Shown here in pieces: positions 24,003 to 32,851 of a DNA stretch of 34,511 nucleotides. The position numbers and the translations under genes were made by a program. The notes under the pieces were generated by a model that saw only the letters and a list, made by a program, of their open reading frames with translations, had not been told where the DNA came from and ran no database searches. Position 1 is the stretch's first letter. Every line of letters starts with the position of its first letter. This stretch comes from Roseovarius sp. (GTDB lineage Bacteria; Pseudomonadota; Alphaproteobacteria; Rhodobacterales; Rhodobacteraceae). The stretch lies in the NCBI GenBank assembly GCA_021767845.1, contig JAASSQ010000003.1:1-34511 (forward strand), written 5' to 3'.

Positions 24003-25541
24003 TTATCCTTTTCGCGGCTGGCGAATATGCAAGGGACGCACGCCGGAAACATTTTCGCCCCGTCGCGCGGTGACTGGGCGCGGGGACGTGGGACTGTCAC
24101 GCTCAGGACGCGGACGGGATTGAAGCATGCTGGTCGCACCTTGTTTTTCTCCCGCCTTCGCCGTCTGGTAGCGTCCCATCAGCGCCCCGGCGACCAGCCA
24201 GATGACAGGCGAGATACTCGCGTTCGGGATCAGGTTGATCAGGGCGCCCCCCATCACAAGGCAAAGGCCCGAGGTGGCGGCGCTCAAATTCAGCCGTTTG
24301 CGATTGAATGCCAGCAGAATCGTGGACATCCCCAGCAGCCCGAACTGCGCGATGTATCCAAGCCATCCATAGACCCCTGCTATGATCACCCAGTAGCCGT
24401 CGGTTATGCTAATATCGCGGCCTTTTTCATCGCGAACGCGATTGCGGCCCCAACTGCCCCAACCAGCCAAGGGTTTGCGGTTCGCACGCTCGAGCAACAG
24501 GTCTTCATTGTCGAACCGAACCTGCAGGGACGCGGCCCGGTTCGGATCGACCTGCTGGACCAAGGCATGAATCCTGTCGGTCGGGATCACATCTGCGCCG
24601 CGCAGCATCGGGAATAGAAGCACCGTGCCCGCGATGGCCGCGGCCAATAGCATCTGCATGCGGATGGTGAAAAAGAATATGGCCGGCACCAGCAGGGCGA
24701 CGACGATAAAGGCGGTTACGGTTTTGCAAAGAACAACGACGAAACACAGGTAAATGCCAGCGATGAGCCAGCGGGTCGCCTGGTTCGACCCCAGTTTTTC
24801 GCGCCACAGCGCCATCGCTGCAATGGCCGCCAAGGCGAACAGGATGGCCACCCAGATCCCGTGAAACAGAAAAATGACCGGGCGGAAGCCACCATATCTG
24901 AACTGCTGGGAAAATGATCCGATGTTGATTCCATAGATTTGCTTGCTCAACTGCGGGCTCATCCGCACTTCCCAAAGGGCCAGCAGAGAATACCCCAATG
25001 CGGCCACGACAAAGACTGTCAAAAGCACCACATGGCTTTCGGCGCTGGCCAGATAGCGCCGGGCCAGCAGGAACGGCGCCAGCGCGACAAGCAGGTCGAG
25101 ATTCAGCGACAGCCCGTCATACAACCGCATCCCGGCCTTGTAGGTATAACCGTCATAGATCGCCTCTGCATTGGTCAGAGTCGTGATGATCGGTGAGATG
25201 AAGAGCAAGATGATCAGCGACCAGAACAAAAGCCGCCCGCGCCGCACGACGAATTCGTGCTTGCCGCTGCACGTTGCCCCGTCCCGAACACGCGGCATTG
25301 GGGCGCCCTGCGCAGGTTTTCGCGTCACGACATAGCACATGATCGCCGCGAAAAGGCTGGGGACCAGCGCCTTGTTCCAACCCGGCAGCATCGGCAGATC
25401 AAACGCCGTGAAGCGTGGCAAAAGCATGTAACCGGCGATGATCGACCATGCCAACGCCTCGTCAAGCGGGCGCTTGCGGAACAAGATGACAACAACCAGC
25501 GGCCACAGGTAAAGGGCAAGATATGCGAAAGTCGAAGGCAT
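24003..25541 (-). CDS. O-antigen ligase/polymerase-like (Wzy/WaaL-type) membrane protein
   Basis: This 512-residue integral membrane protein has about eleven or twelve hydrophobic helices. A periplasmic loop contains NRKPLAGWGSWGRNR and ITDGYWVIIAGVYGWLG, the pattern of the Wzy_C/O-antigen ligase domain. It is the natural candidate for the polymerase that joins repeats, or for a ligase. A polar C-terminal tail of about 60 residues follows the last helix. The ATG at 25541 lacks a clear ribosome-binding site. It is followed by the GT61 gene, and a possible -24/-12 promoter lies at 25625-25641. Confidence 0.85.
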   Translation of the reverse strand: MPSTFAYLALYLWPLVVVILFRKRPLDEALAWSIIAGYMLLPRFTAFDLPMLPGWNKALVPSLFAAIMCYVVTRKPAQGAPMPRVRDGATCSGKHEFVVRRGRLLFWSLIILLFISPIITTLTNAEAIYDGYTYKAGMRLYDGLSLNLDLLVALAPFLLARRYLASAESHVVLLTVFVVAALGYSLLALWEVRMSPQLSKQIYGINIGSFSQQFRYGGFRPVIFLFHGIWVAILFALAAIAAMALWREKLGSNQATRWLIAGIYLCFVVVLCKTVTAFIVVALLVPAIFFFTIRMQMLLAAAIAGTVLLFPMLRGADVIPTDRIHALVQQVDPNRAASLQVRFDNEDLLLERANRKPLAGWGSWGRNRVRDEKGRDISITDGYWVIIAGVYGWLGYIAQFGLLGMSTILLAFNRKRLNLSAATSGLCLVMGGALINLIPNASISPVIWLVAGALMGRYQTAKAGEKQGATSMLQSRPRPERDSPTSPRPVTARRGENVSGVRPLHIRQPRKG

Positions 25542-25624
25542 GAAATCAATGCTCGGTCTTCAATGGCCGCGTGTTTGCCGAGGCGGTCAAATAATCCACC
25601 CCCCATCCTTCATACGAGGTTTGG

Positions 25625-25641
25625 CGCAATCTAGGAACCAT
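25625..25641 (-). promoter_or_regulatory. Candidate -24/-12 promoter of the polymerase-GT61 operon
   Basis: On the minus strand ATGGTTCCTAGATTGCG shows TGG at -24, TTGC at -12 and the required ten-base spacing. The predicted start is about 70 bases ahead of the ATG at 25541. It faces away from the plus-strand candidate at 25687-25703. Confidence 0.35.
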
Positions 25642-25686
25642 GCATTATCCCGGCGGAAAGAAGTCGCCGCGACGCACATACCAATC

Positions 25687-25703
25687 CTGGCACGGGGCAA
25701 GCA
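25687..25703 (+). promoter_or_regulatory. Candidate sigma-54 promoter of the GT2-sulfotransferase-GT2 operon
   Basis: CTGGCACGGGGCAAGCA has a perfect TGGCACG -24 box, the ten-base GG to GC spacing, and AAGCA at -12. This is the best -24 box in the window. The predicted start is near 25714, about 105 bases before the ATG at 25818. Confidence 0.5.
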
Positions 25704-25817
25704 TTGTTTCGCGTCGCAAGACAGGGCTTTACGGGACAACCATGGGATTCCTATAGTTGGGCATTGATCCAGAGTTTCGGATTTTTCTTGGCAATTCGTA
25801 CGGCTCTTACGCCAGAC

Positions 25818-26777
25818 ATGCACAAAGTCGTTGTTTCGATCATAAATTACCGGACGGCGGAGATGACGATCCGCTGCATTCAGTCCGTGCTCGACGATCT
25901 TGCGGGGATCGACGGCCACGTCGTCGTGGTTGACAATTGCTCGGGCGACGGCTCGGTCGAGACGATCGCGGCATGGATCGAGGATTTGCCGGACGGCGCT
26001 CCGGTCAGCCTTGTTCGGTCGGCCACGAATTCGGGGTTCTCGGGCGGCCACAACCAGGGGATCGGTGCCCGCAAGGCCGAATTTTACCTTGTTCTGAATT
26101 CTGATGCGATCGTGCGTCCGGGCTTTTTCTCGGCAATCCTGGCCGCGGCGGAGACCCACCCCGAGGCCGGACTTCTCGCGCCTTGTATCGAAACGGACGA
26201 CGGTGAACCGCAAGTCAGCTGTTTCCGCTTTCCCTCGCCGGCCAGCGAAATGATGCGCGGAGCTCAGAGCGGGCCAGTCAGCCGCATCCTGGCGGGGCAT
26301 CAGGTGGCGCTGTCTATGCCCCCCCGTGCAGACCAGATCGAATGGGCCAGCTTCGCGTGTATCCTGTTGCGGGCGCGGATGCTGGCACGGATCGGCCCCA
26401 TGGACGAAGGGTATTTCCTTTATTTCGAGGATGTCGAATACTGCTGGCGCGCGCGTCAGGCAGGGTGGCGCATCGCCTATGTGCCAGAAGCCCGCAGCGT
26501 GCACTACCGAGGCGGCAGCGGACCCGTGAAAGCCCTCGCGAGAGAACGCAAGCGGCTTCCGCCATATTACTATGCCTCGCGAACTCGGCTGTTTCGTCAG
26601 ACACGCGGTGTTTTCGGGCCTTTTCTGGCCAATGCCGCGTGGTTCTCGGGCCGTGTGATCGCACGGCTCCGGGTGCTGGCAGGGAAATCCGTCCCGCCCA
26701 GCAATGCGCATGAGGCGCGCGATATCTGGATCAACGTCCTGTCGCCCCTCGGCGACAGGCGCGAAACCGGGGCTTGA
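25818..26777 (+). CDS. GT2-family glycosyltransferase (rhamnosyltransferase-like)
   Basis: The 319-residue protein starts with the GT-A fold (VVVSIINYRTAEMTIRCIQS, VVVVDNCSGDGSV), followed by NSGFSGGHNQGI, the DxD-like LVLNSDAIVRPG, and FLYFEDVEYCWRARQAGW, the usual catalytic segment of WbbL/RfbN-type enzymes. It transfers a sugar to the lipid-linked intermediate in the cytoplasm. The ATG at 25818 is chosen because the fold starts at once; further upstream the frame is open but unlike coding sequence. It is the first gene of a tight operon: the sulfotransferase ATG follows three bases after its stop. Confidence 0.88.
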   Translation: MHKVVVSIINYRTAEMTIRCIQSVLDDLAGIDGHVVVVDNCSGDGSVETIAAWIEDLPDGAPVSLVRSATNSGFSGGHNQGIGARKAEFYLVLNSDAIVRPGFFSAILAAAETHPEAGLLAPCIETDDGEPQVSCFRFPSPASEMMRGAQSGPVSRILAGHQVALSMPPRADQIEWASFACILLRARMLARIGPMDEGYFLYFEDVEYCWRARQAGWRIAYVPEARSVHYRGGSGPVKALARERKRLPPYYYASRTRLFRQTRGVFGPFLANAAWFSGRVIARLRVLAGKSVPPSNAHEARDIWINVLSPLGDRRETGA

Positions 26778-26780
26778 TTG

Positions 26781-27629
26781 ATGCCCCTGCCTGATTTCCT
26801 CCTTGTCGGTGCCATGAAATGTGGCACCAGCACTCTGGCGGCACAGCTTGGCGCCCAGCCGGGCCTGTTCATGACCGACCCCAAAGAGCCGAATTTCTTT
26901 TCCGACGATGCAATCTTTGCCAAAGGGCGGGATTGGTATGAACGCCTGTTCGACCAGGCCGGGAGGGACATCAAGGGCGAGGCCAGCACACACTACACCA
27001 AGCTGCCGACCCATCCCGCGACCCTCGGGCGCATGCGCGCGATGCTGGACGCCCCTCGGATCATCTACCTTATCCGTGATCCGGTGGCGCGCGCGGTGTC
27101 GCACTATATCCATGAATGGACGATGGGTGTCATGTCGGGGGAAATTGAACGGGCGTTCGCCGAGCATGCCGAATTGATCGAGTATGGCCGCTATGCGATG
27201 CAGATCGCGCCCTATGTCAAGGCTTACGGCAAGGACAATGTTCTGATCCTGAGCCTTGAAACGATGAAAGCCGCACCGCAATCCACGCTGGAACGGGTTT
27301 GTGAGTTCCTCGGTCATGATGGCAGGCCCGAATGGCGCGAAGACCACGCGCGGGTCAATGCCTCCGGCGAGCGGGTCAAGCGCTTTCCCATGCACCGGCT
27401 GGTGTTCGACAATCCCGTCGCGGCAACGCTGCGCCGAACACTGGTTCCGCAATCCATCCGTGATCGGATCAAGAAATCGCGCCAGATTCAGGATCGGCCC
27501 GAGCTGACCCCTGCCCTGACGCACAAGTTGCGGACCATTTACACCAAGGATTTCGCACGCCTGAACGAGTTGTTCCCCGAGCGCGAGGATTTGCGCGCCA
27601 GCTATCCGTTTCTGACCAATGCAGGATGA
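26781..27629 (+). CDS. Sulfotransferase (Sulfotransfer_1/NDST-like; third of four)
   Basis: The 282-residue protein has both PAPS motifs clearly placed: LVGAMKCGTSTL (8-19) as the 5'-phosphosulfate loop, and IIYLIRDPVARAVSHYIHE (94-112) with the Arg and Ser of the 3'-phosphate site. It resembles heparan-sulfate-type and other carbohydrate sulfotransferases, which makes it the most secure of the four. It lies between two glycosyltransferases, with an ATG three bases after the first and an 11-base overlap with the next. Cytoplasmic sulfation of a sugar in the growing EPS repeat is therefore a good inference. The acceptor cannot be told. Confidence 0.88.
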   Translation: MPLPDFLLVGAMKCGTSTLAAQLGAQPGLFMTDPKEPNFFSDDAIFAKGRDWYERLFDQAGRDIKGEASTHYTKLPTHPATLGRMRAMLDAPRIIYLIRDPVARAVSHYIHEWTMGVMSGEIERAFAEHAELIEYGRYAMQIAPYVKAYGKDNVLILSLETMKAAPQSTLERVCEFLGHDGRPEWREDHARVNASGERVKRFPMHRLVFDNPVAATLRRTLVPQSIRDRIKKSRQIQDRPELTPALTHKLRTIYTKDFARLNELFPEREDLRASYPFLTNAG

Positions 27630-28596
27630 TCCGGCCACGGGCGCGGTCGTCATTGGCCGCAACGAAGGAGACAGGCTGATCCGCTGCTTCAATTCGGTTC
27701 GCGGTCGAGTGGCGCATATAGTCTATGTCGACTCCGGCTCCACCGACGGCAGCGTGGCCGCCGCCCGCGCGCACGGGGTTCACGTCGTCGAGCTTGATTT
27801 GAACAAACCGTTTACCGCCGCCCGGGCACGCAACGAAGGCCTTGCGGCGCTGCTGGACTTGTCGCCGGTTGAGTACGTGCAATTCATCGACGGCGATTGC
27901 GAGTTGCAACGGGGCTGGCTCACGGTCGCGCTGCCGTTTCTGCAGAGCTCGAAGGATGCTGCCGTGGCCTTTGGTCGCCGGCGCGAACGTTTCCCAGAAG
28001 CCTCGGTCTACAACCGCCTGTGCGATTGGGAATGGGACCGCCCGGTTGGCGAAGCGGAATCCTGCGGCGGAGATGCCCTGATGCGCACTCGCGCACTGCA
28101 GCAGGTGGGCGGTTACAATCCAAACCTGATTGCAGGTGAAGAGCCGGACTTGTGCGTGCGGATGCGCGAAAAGGGTTGGCGCATCTGGCGGCTGGATCAC
28201 GAAATGACCCTGCACGACGCAGCGATGACACGGTTCGGCCAATGGTGGGCCCGCACAAGACGGGCCGGCCACGCCTTTGCCGAGGGTGCGGCCCTGCACG
28301 GCTCGGGGCCCACCCGGCACTGGGTGCGCGAAACCCGAAAGGCCGTGATTTGGGGACTGGTGTTGCCGTCGATGATCGTGCTTGCCGCATTGATACTGGG
28401 CCCTTGGGGTTTGGTCGGGCTTGCGATCTATCCCCTGCAACTGGTGCGGCTGGCCCTGCGCGAGGGTGGTGGCAAAGCGGCATGGGAGCGGGCCTTTTTC
28501 CTGGTAATCGGCAAATTCCCCGAAGCGTTGGGTGTGGTGCAGTACTGGTGGGGCCGGCTGTCGGGCCGGCGTGGACGTTTGATCGAATACAAGTAA
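27619..28596 (+). CDS. GT2-family glycosyltransferase with C-terminal membrane segments
   Basis: The 325-residue enzyme starts with VVIGRNEGDRLIRCFNSV and VYVDSGSTDGSV, with the metal-binding FIDGDCEL and a later GGDALMRTRAL/GEEPDLCVRMREKGW region, as in GT2. Two hydrophobic helices (about 245-280, IWGLVLPSMIVLAALIL) anchor it in the inner membrane. The gene overlaps the sulfotransferase by 11 bases. Sugar and linkage are unknown. A small hairpin CGACAC/GTGTCG (28597-28618) follows the stop at once but has no T-tract. Confidence 0.87.
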   Translation: MQDDPATGAVVIGRNEGDRLIRCFNSVRGRVAHIVYVDSGSTDGSVAAARAHGVHVVELDLNKPFTAARARNEGLAALLDLSPVEYVQFIDGDCELQRGWLTVALPFLQSSKDAAVAFGRRRERFPEASVYNRLCDWEWDRPVGEAESCGGDALMRTRALQQVGGYNPNLIAGEEPDLCVRMREKGWRIWRLDHEMTLHDAAMTRFGQWWARTRRAGHAFAEGAALHGSGPTRHWVRETRKAVIWGLVLPSMIVLAALILGPWGLVGLAIYPLQLVRLALREGGGKAAWERAFFLVIGKFPEALGVVQYWWGRLSGRRGRLIEYK

Positions 28597-28671
28597 CGAC
28601 ACCCCTCAGCGAGTGTCGCGCGCTGATGCTTCGGTTCTGGGGCCTTGATACCCTCAAGGAGATGGCGACTG

Positions 28672-29475
28672 TCAGCCTTCCGCAGCGTTGCGCAACAATG
28701 TCTCATGCGCTGTGCCGCGCACGGCTTGAAGGCAGTCTTCGAAATTCTCGATCACTTGATTGGCAGGCGCGCGGATGATCTTGGTCATGCGCTCGCGTGT
28801 CGTGACAGGCGCGACCCCCAGAAACCCGAACACGCTTTCCATGATCCGCTGGCGGCTTTCCGGCTCCGCGAACAACTCATCGTAACGGATGACGAATTTG
28901 CGATGGTCCGGCAAGCGCGCCAACATGGCGTCGAGATCGGCGTTCTCGGCTTCGATATCGCACAGCAGGGCGGCGATGCGATCCGGGTCGATGTGCAGAG
29001 TGCGGGTCTTGCCACCTGACCCGCCTCGCGCGGCAACCACACCTGTGGCGCCCAGCATCGCATTGGAAATCATCCGGTCCACAACGTTTTCACGGACCAG
29101 GCCAATCACCTTGATGTCCGGTCGTGCGTCAAGGTAGCGCGTCAGCCCATAGCGTCGGAAGTTGAGCGAAAAGTCCTTTATGCCGAATGTCTTGAGATCG
29201 CGCCGCCGCTTCGCGGACGCGCGCTGACCAGCCATCGTCTTGCTCAGCGATCGGAGTGCATTCACGCTGCGCAGGAAAGTCGGCGAATACAGCACCCAAT
29301 CCAGGAATGCCTCGTCCGATCGGGGCAGCAAAAAAGTCTTGCGCTGCAGCTTTCGGATCGTGTTCCACTCACCAAGGACTTCTCCGAAGTTCAGCACCTC
29401 GGGGCTTTGATTGAGCATGTCTCGCAGAGTGTTGCTGCCGCTGCGGCCAAGCGTGAGGATGACGTGGTGCTCCAT
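28672..29475 (-). CDS. Sulfotransferase-like protein (fourth of four)
   Basis: From the ATG at 29475 the 267-residue protein begins with HVILTLGRSGSNTLRDML, a phosphosulfate loop at the usual distance from the start. It is followed by VIGLVRENVVDRMIS in place of the RDP-type 3'-phosphate motif (REN here), and FVIRYDELFAEPES. An alternative ATG at 29526 overlaps the preceding gene by 19 bases and adds 17 residues. It is read right after the GT2 gene on the minus strand, so the two are co-transcribed. The changed second motif leaves some doubt on activity, but sulfotransferase is the best call. Confidence 0.72.
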   Translation of the reverse strand: MEHHVILTLGRSGSNTLRDMLNQSPEVLNFGEVLGEWNTIRKLQRKTFLLPRSDEAFLDWVLYSPTFLRSVNALRSLSKTMAGQRASAKRRRDLKTFGIKDFSLNFRRYGLTRYLDARPDIKVIGLVRENVVDRMISNAMLGATGVVAARGGSGGKTRTLHIDPDRIAALLCDIEAENADLDAMLARLPDHRKFVIRYDELFAEPESRQRIMESVFGFLGVAPVTTRERMTKIIRAPANQVIENFEDCLQAVRGTAHETLLRNAAEG

Positions 29476-29507
29476 GATCAGGCTTCGGCTCCGTTGCGGA
29501 ATGGCAT

Positions 29508-30383
29508 TCAGCGCCCCCTGTTCCATTCCTTGCTGTCCCCGCGCAGGCGCACCGCGACATGCACGCCGGCATAGACAAGAAAGGATACAGGCATTGTCAA
29601 AAACAGTCTTGCCAGTCTTGTGCGCGTGACCCGGGCCTTGCCCTCGCGGGCGGGCATGTCCGGGTAAAGCCTGTGGATTTCGCGCACTCCCGCATCCTGC
29701 CTGCGCCGCACCTTGACGAGGTTGGCAAAGCCTTCGACCATCGGCCAGTGATAGCGCGCAGGCACCTCGATGCGTTCATCCGGGGTGAAAAGCAGCCGCA
29801 CGTAGGTATCGTCGGAAATGATGTCCGGGAACTCTCCCCATCGCCCGCGCCCGGCCCGATTGACGGCGAATAGCCCCGCCCCCACCGCACCGCCCTGCAC
29901 GAAGGGTAGCCGCGTCCAGAACCGGGCGTAGCGCCGGGTGATCCAGGTTTTCGCAGGCGCGACATTCAGTGTGCCGGTCGCATAGCGCGGTGCACTCGTC
30001 GCCAGTGCGAGCCGGATCTGGCCCAGCACTCCGCTGTCCAGTCGCACGTCCGCATCGAGAAAGACCAGCTCGTTCCCCTTTGCGGCACTGTCCCCGGCGT
30101 TGAGTGCGTTGACCTTGCCGGCGCGGGGCACATCAACGATGACCAGCGACCAACCGCGCGCGTCGAAGCCGGGCCGGTACGCGGCTGCGACATCGACGGT
30201 TCGATCAGTGCAGGCATTGGCCGCCAATATCACCTCGACCGTTCCGGCGCTGTCATCCTGGTCCAGAAGAGATTGCAGGCACGGCCCGATATAGGCCTCC
30301 TCGTTGCGGGCCGCTATGATGACGGACAGGATACCGTCCGCTTCCTGTTCATCCGTTCCATCCAGTTTGGCCTGCGCCGCCAT
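29508..30383 (-). CDS. GT2-family glycosyltransferase (ExoA-like)
   Basis: The 291-residue protein starts at an ATG with GGGA nine bases upstream. Motifs are SVIIAARNEEAYIGPCLQSL, VILAANACTDRTV, GKVNALNAG and the metal-binding ELVFLDADVRL. The later IISDDTYVRLLFTP gives the catalytic Asp region, followed by a single hydrophobic segment near the end (LFLTMPVSFLVYAGVHVAV). ExoA-type enzymes add glucose early in succinoglycan synthesis; the sugar used here is unknown. It is divergent from the oxidoreductase operon at 30641, with a 257-base shared gap. Confidence 0.87.
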   Translation of the reverse strand: MAAQAKLDGTDEQEADGILSVIIAARNEEAYIGPCLQSLLDQDDSAGTVEVILAANACTDRTVDVAAAYRPGFDARGWSLVIVDVPRAGKVNALNAGDSAAKGNELVFLDADVRLDSGVLGQIRLALATSAPRYATGTLNVAPAKTWITRRYARFWTRLPFVQGGAVGAGLFAVNRAGRGRWGEFPDIISDDTYVRLLFTPDERIEVPARYHWPMVEGFANLVKVRRRQDAGVREIHRLYPDMPAREGKARVTRTRLARLFLTMPVSFLVYAGVHVAVRLRGDSKEWNRGR

Positions 30384-30536
30384 ATGTTTGAATCCCTTTG
30401 CCCGCGTCGTCCGTGGAACGTGTGAGGTGATCAGATCGATAGCCGGTTCCGGCCTCTTCTGTCGATGTTCCGACCCAATTTCCCCCGCCAGCACCGAAAC
30501 ATTGGACGGGCTTGCAGCGCTGGTCTACAAAAATAG

Positions 30537-30578
30537 CAAGGCGCCTTGGTGGGTAGCCTGAAGGTTTTTGTTTTTTTT
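30537..30578 (+). other. Palindrome and long T-tract in a divergent gap
   Basis: CAAGGCGCCTTG (30537-30548) is a perfect 12-base palindrome. About 13 bases later CCTT/AAGG is followed by tttttgtttttttt. It looks like an attenuator or the end of a short transcript ahead of the oxidoreductase operon. No plus-strand gene ends here, so its use is unclear. Confidence 0.3.
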
Positions 30579-30640
30579 GAGGACAAGCATTTCCCCGATA
30601 CGGCCATATTCATGACAAGCACCTGGGGCAGGAAGCCCAA

Positions 30641-31786
30641 ATGACGCGGATTGGCATCATAGGCACGGGCTTTGTGGCCGATCTTTACATGCGGTCACTG
30701 GAAACGGCGCAAGGTCTCGATCTGATTGGCGCGCATGACGTGCGCGATGCGCGTCTGTCGCAATTCTGCGAATATTGGAACGTGAAAGCGTTCGAAACCC
30801 GTGACGCCCTGCTGTCGGCGATAGGCCCGGGAGGGATCTTGCTTAATCTCACCAACCCTTTGGCGCATTACGAGATCAGCAAGGCCGGGTTGGCCGCAGG
30901 CTGCCATGTGTATTCCGAGAAACCCCTGGCGATGCGGATGGATCACGCCCAGGACCTGCACGCACTTGCCGCCAAGGCGGGCCTTATGCTGGCTTCGGCC
31001 CCCTGCAGTTTTCTGGGCGAGGCCGCGCAGACCGTCGGGGCGGCCTTGCGCGGGGCCGTAGCGGGGAAACCCAGGCTGATCTATGCCGAGCTGGACGATG
31101 GTTTCATTCCACAGGCACCCTATGCCAAATGGCAAAGCGAAAGTGGCGCGCCGTGGCCCGCAGGCGATGAGTTCAGGGTAGGATGCACGCTGGAACATGC
31201 AGGGTATTACCTGACATGGCTGATCGCACTTTTCGGATCGGTGCGCACCGTGGTCGCGGCCTCAAGCCGGCAGGTCAGCGACCAGCTGCCGGTGGATGAT
31301 CCGGCACCCGATGTTTCGGTGGCGATCCTGTTTTTCGCGTCGGGCGTGATGGCGCGGCTGACATGCTCAATCATCGCGCCGCACGATCACGCCCTGCGGA
31401 TCATCTGCGACAAGGGCGTGATCGAACTGGACGAGGCCTGGAACAACGCAGCCAAGGTCCGGTTTCGTCGGCGCTTCGCAATACGTCGGCGGCTGGTATC
31501 TGCACCGTTTGCCCGCACCCTGCGTGTGCCCGGGCCGACCCGTCCCAAGACTGGCCGGTGGGGCTCGGCCTCGATGAACTTCATGCTGGGCGTTTCCGAA
31601 ATGGCCGAGGCGATCGTTCAGAACCGCCCATCGCGCATGTCAGCGGACCTTGCCCTGCACCTCACTGAAGTGACCTTGGCCATCCAGAACGCGGGCGAAA
31701 CGACCGGGGCGCAAACGATGCGAAGCAGGTGTGACCCGATCCAGCCGATGCCGTGGGCGCAACGTCTGAAAAGGGGCCGGCGATGA
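30641..31786 (+). CDS. Gfo/Idh/MocA-family oxidoreductase
   Basis: The 381-residue protein has the Rossmann start IGIIGTGFVADLYMR, the EKP motif in HVYSEKPLAMRMDHAQ (cofactor and catalytic Lys), and a C-terminal domain of open beta-sheet type with CTLEHAGYYLTWLIALFG, which carries the His of the catalytic site. Such enzymes oxidise or reduce sugars or nucleotide sugars with NAD(P). It is the first gene of the operon and ends with ATGA, overlapping the next oxidoreductase by four bases. The basic, Arg-rich tail (about 275-300) is unusual. Substrate unknown. Confidence 0.88.
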   Translation: MTRIGIIGTGFVADLYMRSLETAQGLDLIGAHDVRDARLSQFCEYWNVKAFETRDALLSAIGPGGILLNLTNPLAHYEISKAGLAAGCHVYSEKPLAMRMDHAQDLHALAAKAGLMLASAPCSFLGEAAQTVGAALRGAVAGKPRLIYAELDDGFIPQAPYAKWQSESGAPWPAGDEFRVGCTLEHAGYYLTWLIALFGSVRTVVAASSRQVSDQLPVDDPAPDVSVAILFFASGVMARLTCSIIAPHDHALRIICDKGVIELDEAWNNAAKVRFRRRFAIRRRLVSAPFARTLRVPGPTRPKTGRWGSASMNFMLGVSEMAEAIVQNRPSRMSADLALHLTEVTLAIQNAGETTGAQTMRSRCDPIQPMPWAQRLKRGRR

Positions 31787-32847
31787 GCGATGCCATCAGA
31801 TTGGGAATCGTCGGTACCGGCCGAATGGCGGCCAGGATGGTGCAGGTCGTGACCCTTGCGCCGGACCTGGTGGTGCAAGCGGTAGCCTCGGGACAACCTG
31901 AGCGCGCCCGATGGTTCGCGGCGCAATGCGGGACGGGCGATGCGATGGAGACGGTCTCGCAGATGGTCGCAAGCGACCGCGTGGATGCGATATACGTGGC
32001 CGGTCGCACCCGGGATCATGCCGCCGTCGCGCACGAGGCCGTGCGCGCGGGCAAGCCCGTACTGGTGGAAAAACCACTGACCGCCGACCCCGACACCGCG
32101 CATGCACTGGCCAAAGCGGCCAGCGAATCAAAGTGCCTTCTGGTTGAAAACCTTTGGTGCCTTGCTTTGCCCGCCTATCGTGCGCTTGCCGATCACCTTG
32201 CCAGCGGCAGCTATGGCACAGCCTTGCATCTGCATTTCGACTTCGGGTACCCGGTGCAGCCCGAAAGCTATCCGTCACTGTTCGACGCGCGGGATGGTGG
32301 CGCAACCCTGGATCGCGGCGTCTACGGTGTGTCGCTGGCCTTGCACCTTCTGGGCCCCGTTACAAAGGTTCAATGCGCGGCACAAACCGATGGCAAGGGC
32401 GTCGATCTGGTGTCCAGCATTCAATTGCAGCACGCATCGGGGGCCACGTCGCACGTAGCGGTCGCGCTCAATGCGCTGATGTCGAACACGGCCTCCCTGG
32501 CCTGCACGCATGGTTTTCTGGGGCTCGGGGCGCCGGCGGTCGGATCCGAGATATTGCAGGCCACGCAGATGCTGCCGCAGGTGGCGCCGCAGGCTGATCC
32601 GGGTCGGCACCCAGGGATAACGCAACGGATCAAGACCGCGCCCCTGGCCCGCCACTTCAAGCGACGGCGCGATGCGTCTGCCGGTCGGTTCTTGAGCTAC
32701 GGCGCCGATCCTTACCTGCCTATGCTGTCCCACTTTGCCGACATGATACGGTCAGGCCAAACCGAAAGCGATCTTGTTCCGCTGGACCTGTCAGTGCGCG
32801 TTCAGGACATCCTTGACGAGGCGCGCCGTCAGGCAGGCAAGGTTTAG
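31783..32847 (+). CDS. Gfo/Idh/MocA-family oxidoreductase (second of tandem pair)
   Basis: The 354-residue protein starts with the ATGA overlap with the previous gene. It has IRLGIVGTGRMAARMVQ (Rossmann), VLVEKPLTADPDTAH (EKP motif), and a C-terminal domain with HFDFGYPVQPESYPSLFDAR and GATLDRGVYGVSLAL. It is similar in layout to its neighbour but clearly diverged. Two oxidoreductases in tandem may act in turn on one sugar (oxidise, then reduce), as some pathways that change stereochemistry do; this is inference. The GT4 gene follows four bases after its stop. Confidence 0.88.
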   Translation: MSDAIRLGIVGTGRMAARMVQVVTLAPDLVVQAVASGQPERARWFAAQCGTGDAMETVSQMVASDRVDAIYVAGRTRDHAAVAHEAVRAGKPVLVEKPLTADPDTAHALAKAASESKCLLVENLWCLALPAYRALADHLASGSYGTALHLHFDFGYPVQPESYPSLFDARDGGATLDRGVYGVSLALHLLGPVTKVQCAAQTDGKGVDLVSSIQLQHASGATSHVAVALNALMSNTASLACTHGFLGLGAPAVGSEILQATQMLPQVAPQADPGRHPGITQRIKTAPLARHFKRRRDASAGRFLSYGADPYLPMLSHFADMIRSGQTESDLVPLDLSVRVQDILDEARRQAGKV

Positions 32848-32851
32848 ACCG

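Noticed and set aside
25587..27692. A 701-codon open frame on the minus strand opposite the GT2 and sulfotransferase genes
   Set aside because: The plus strand here has clear GT2 and PAPS motifs with tightly overlapping genes. The minus frame has no recognisable domain and is the usual open antisense frame of GC-rich coding DNA.
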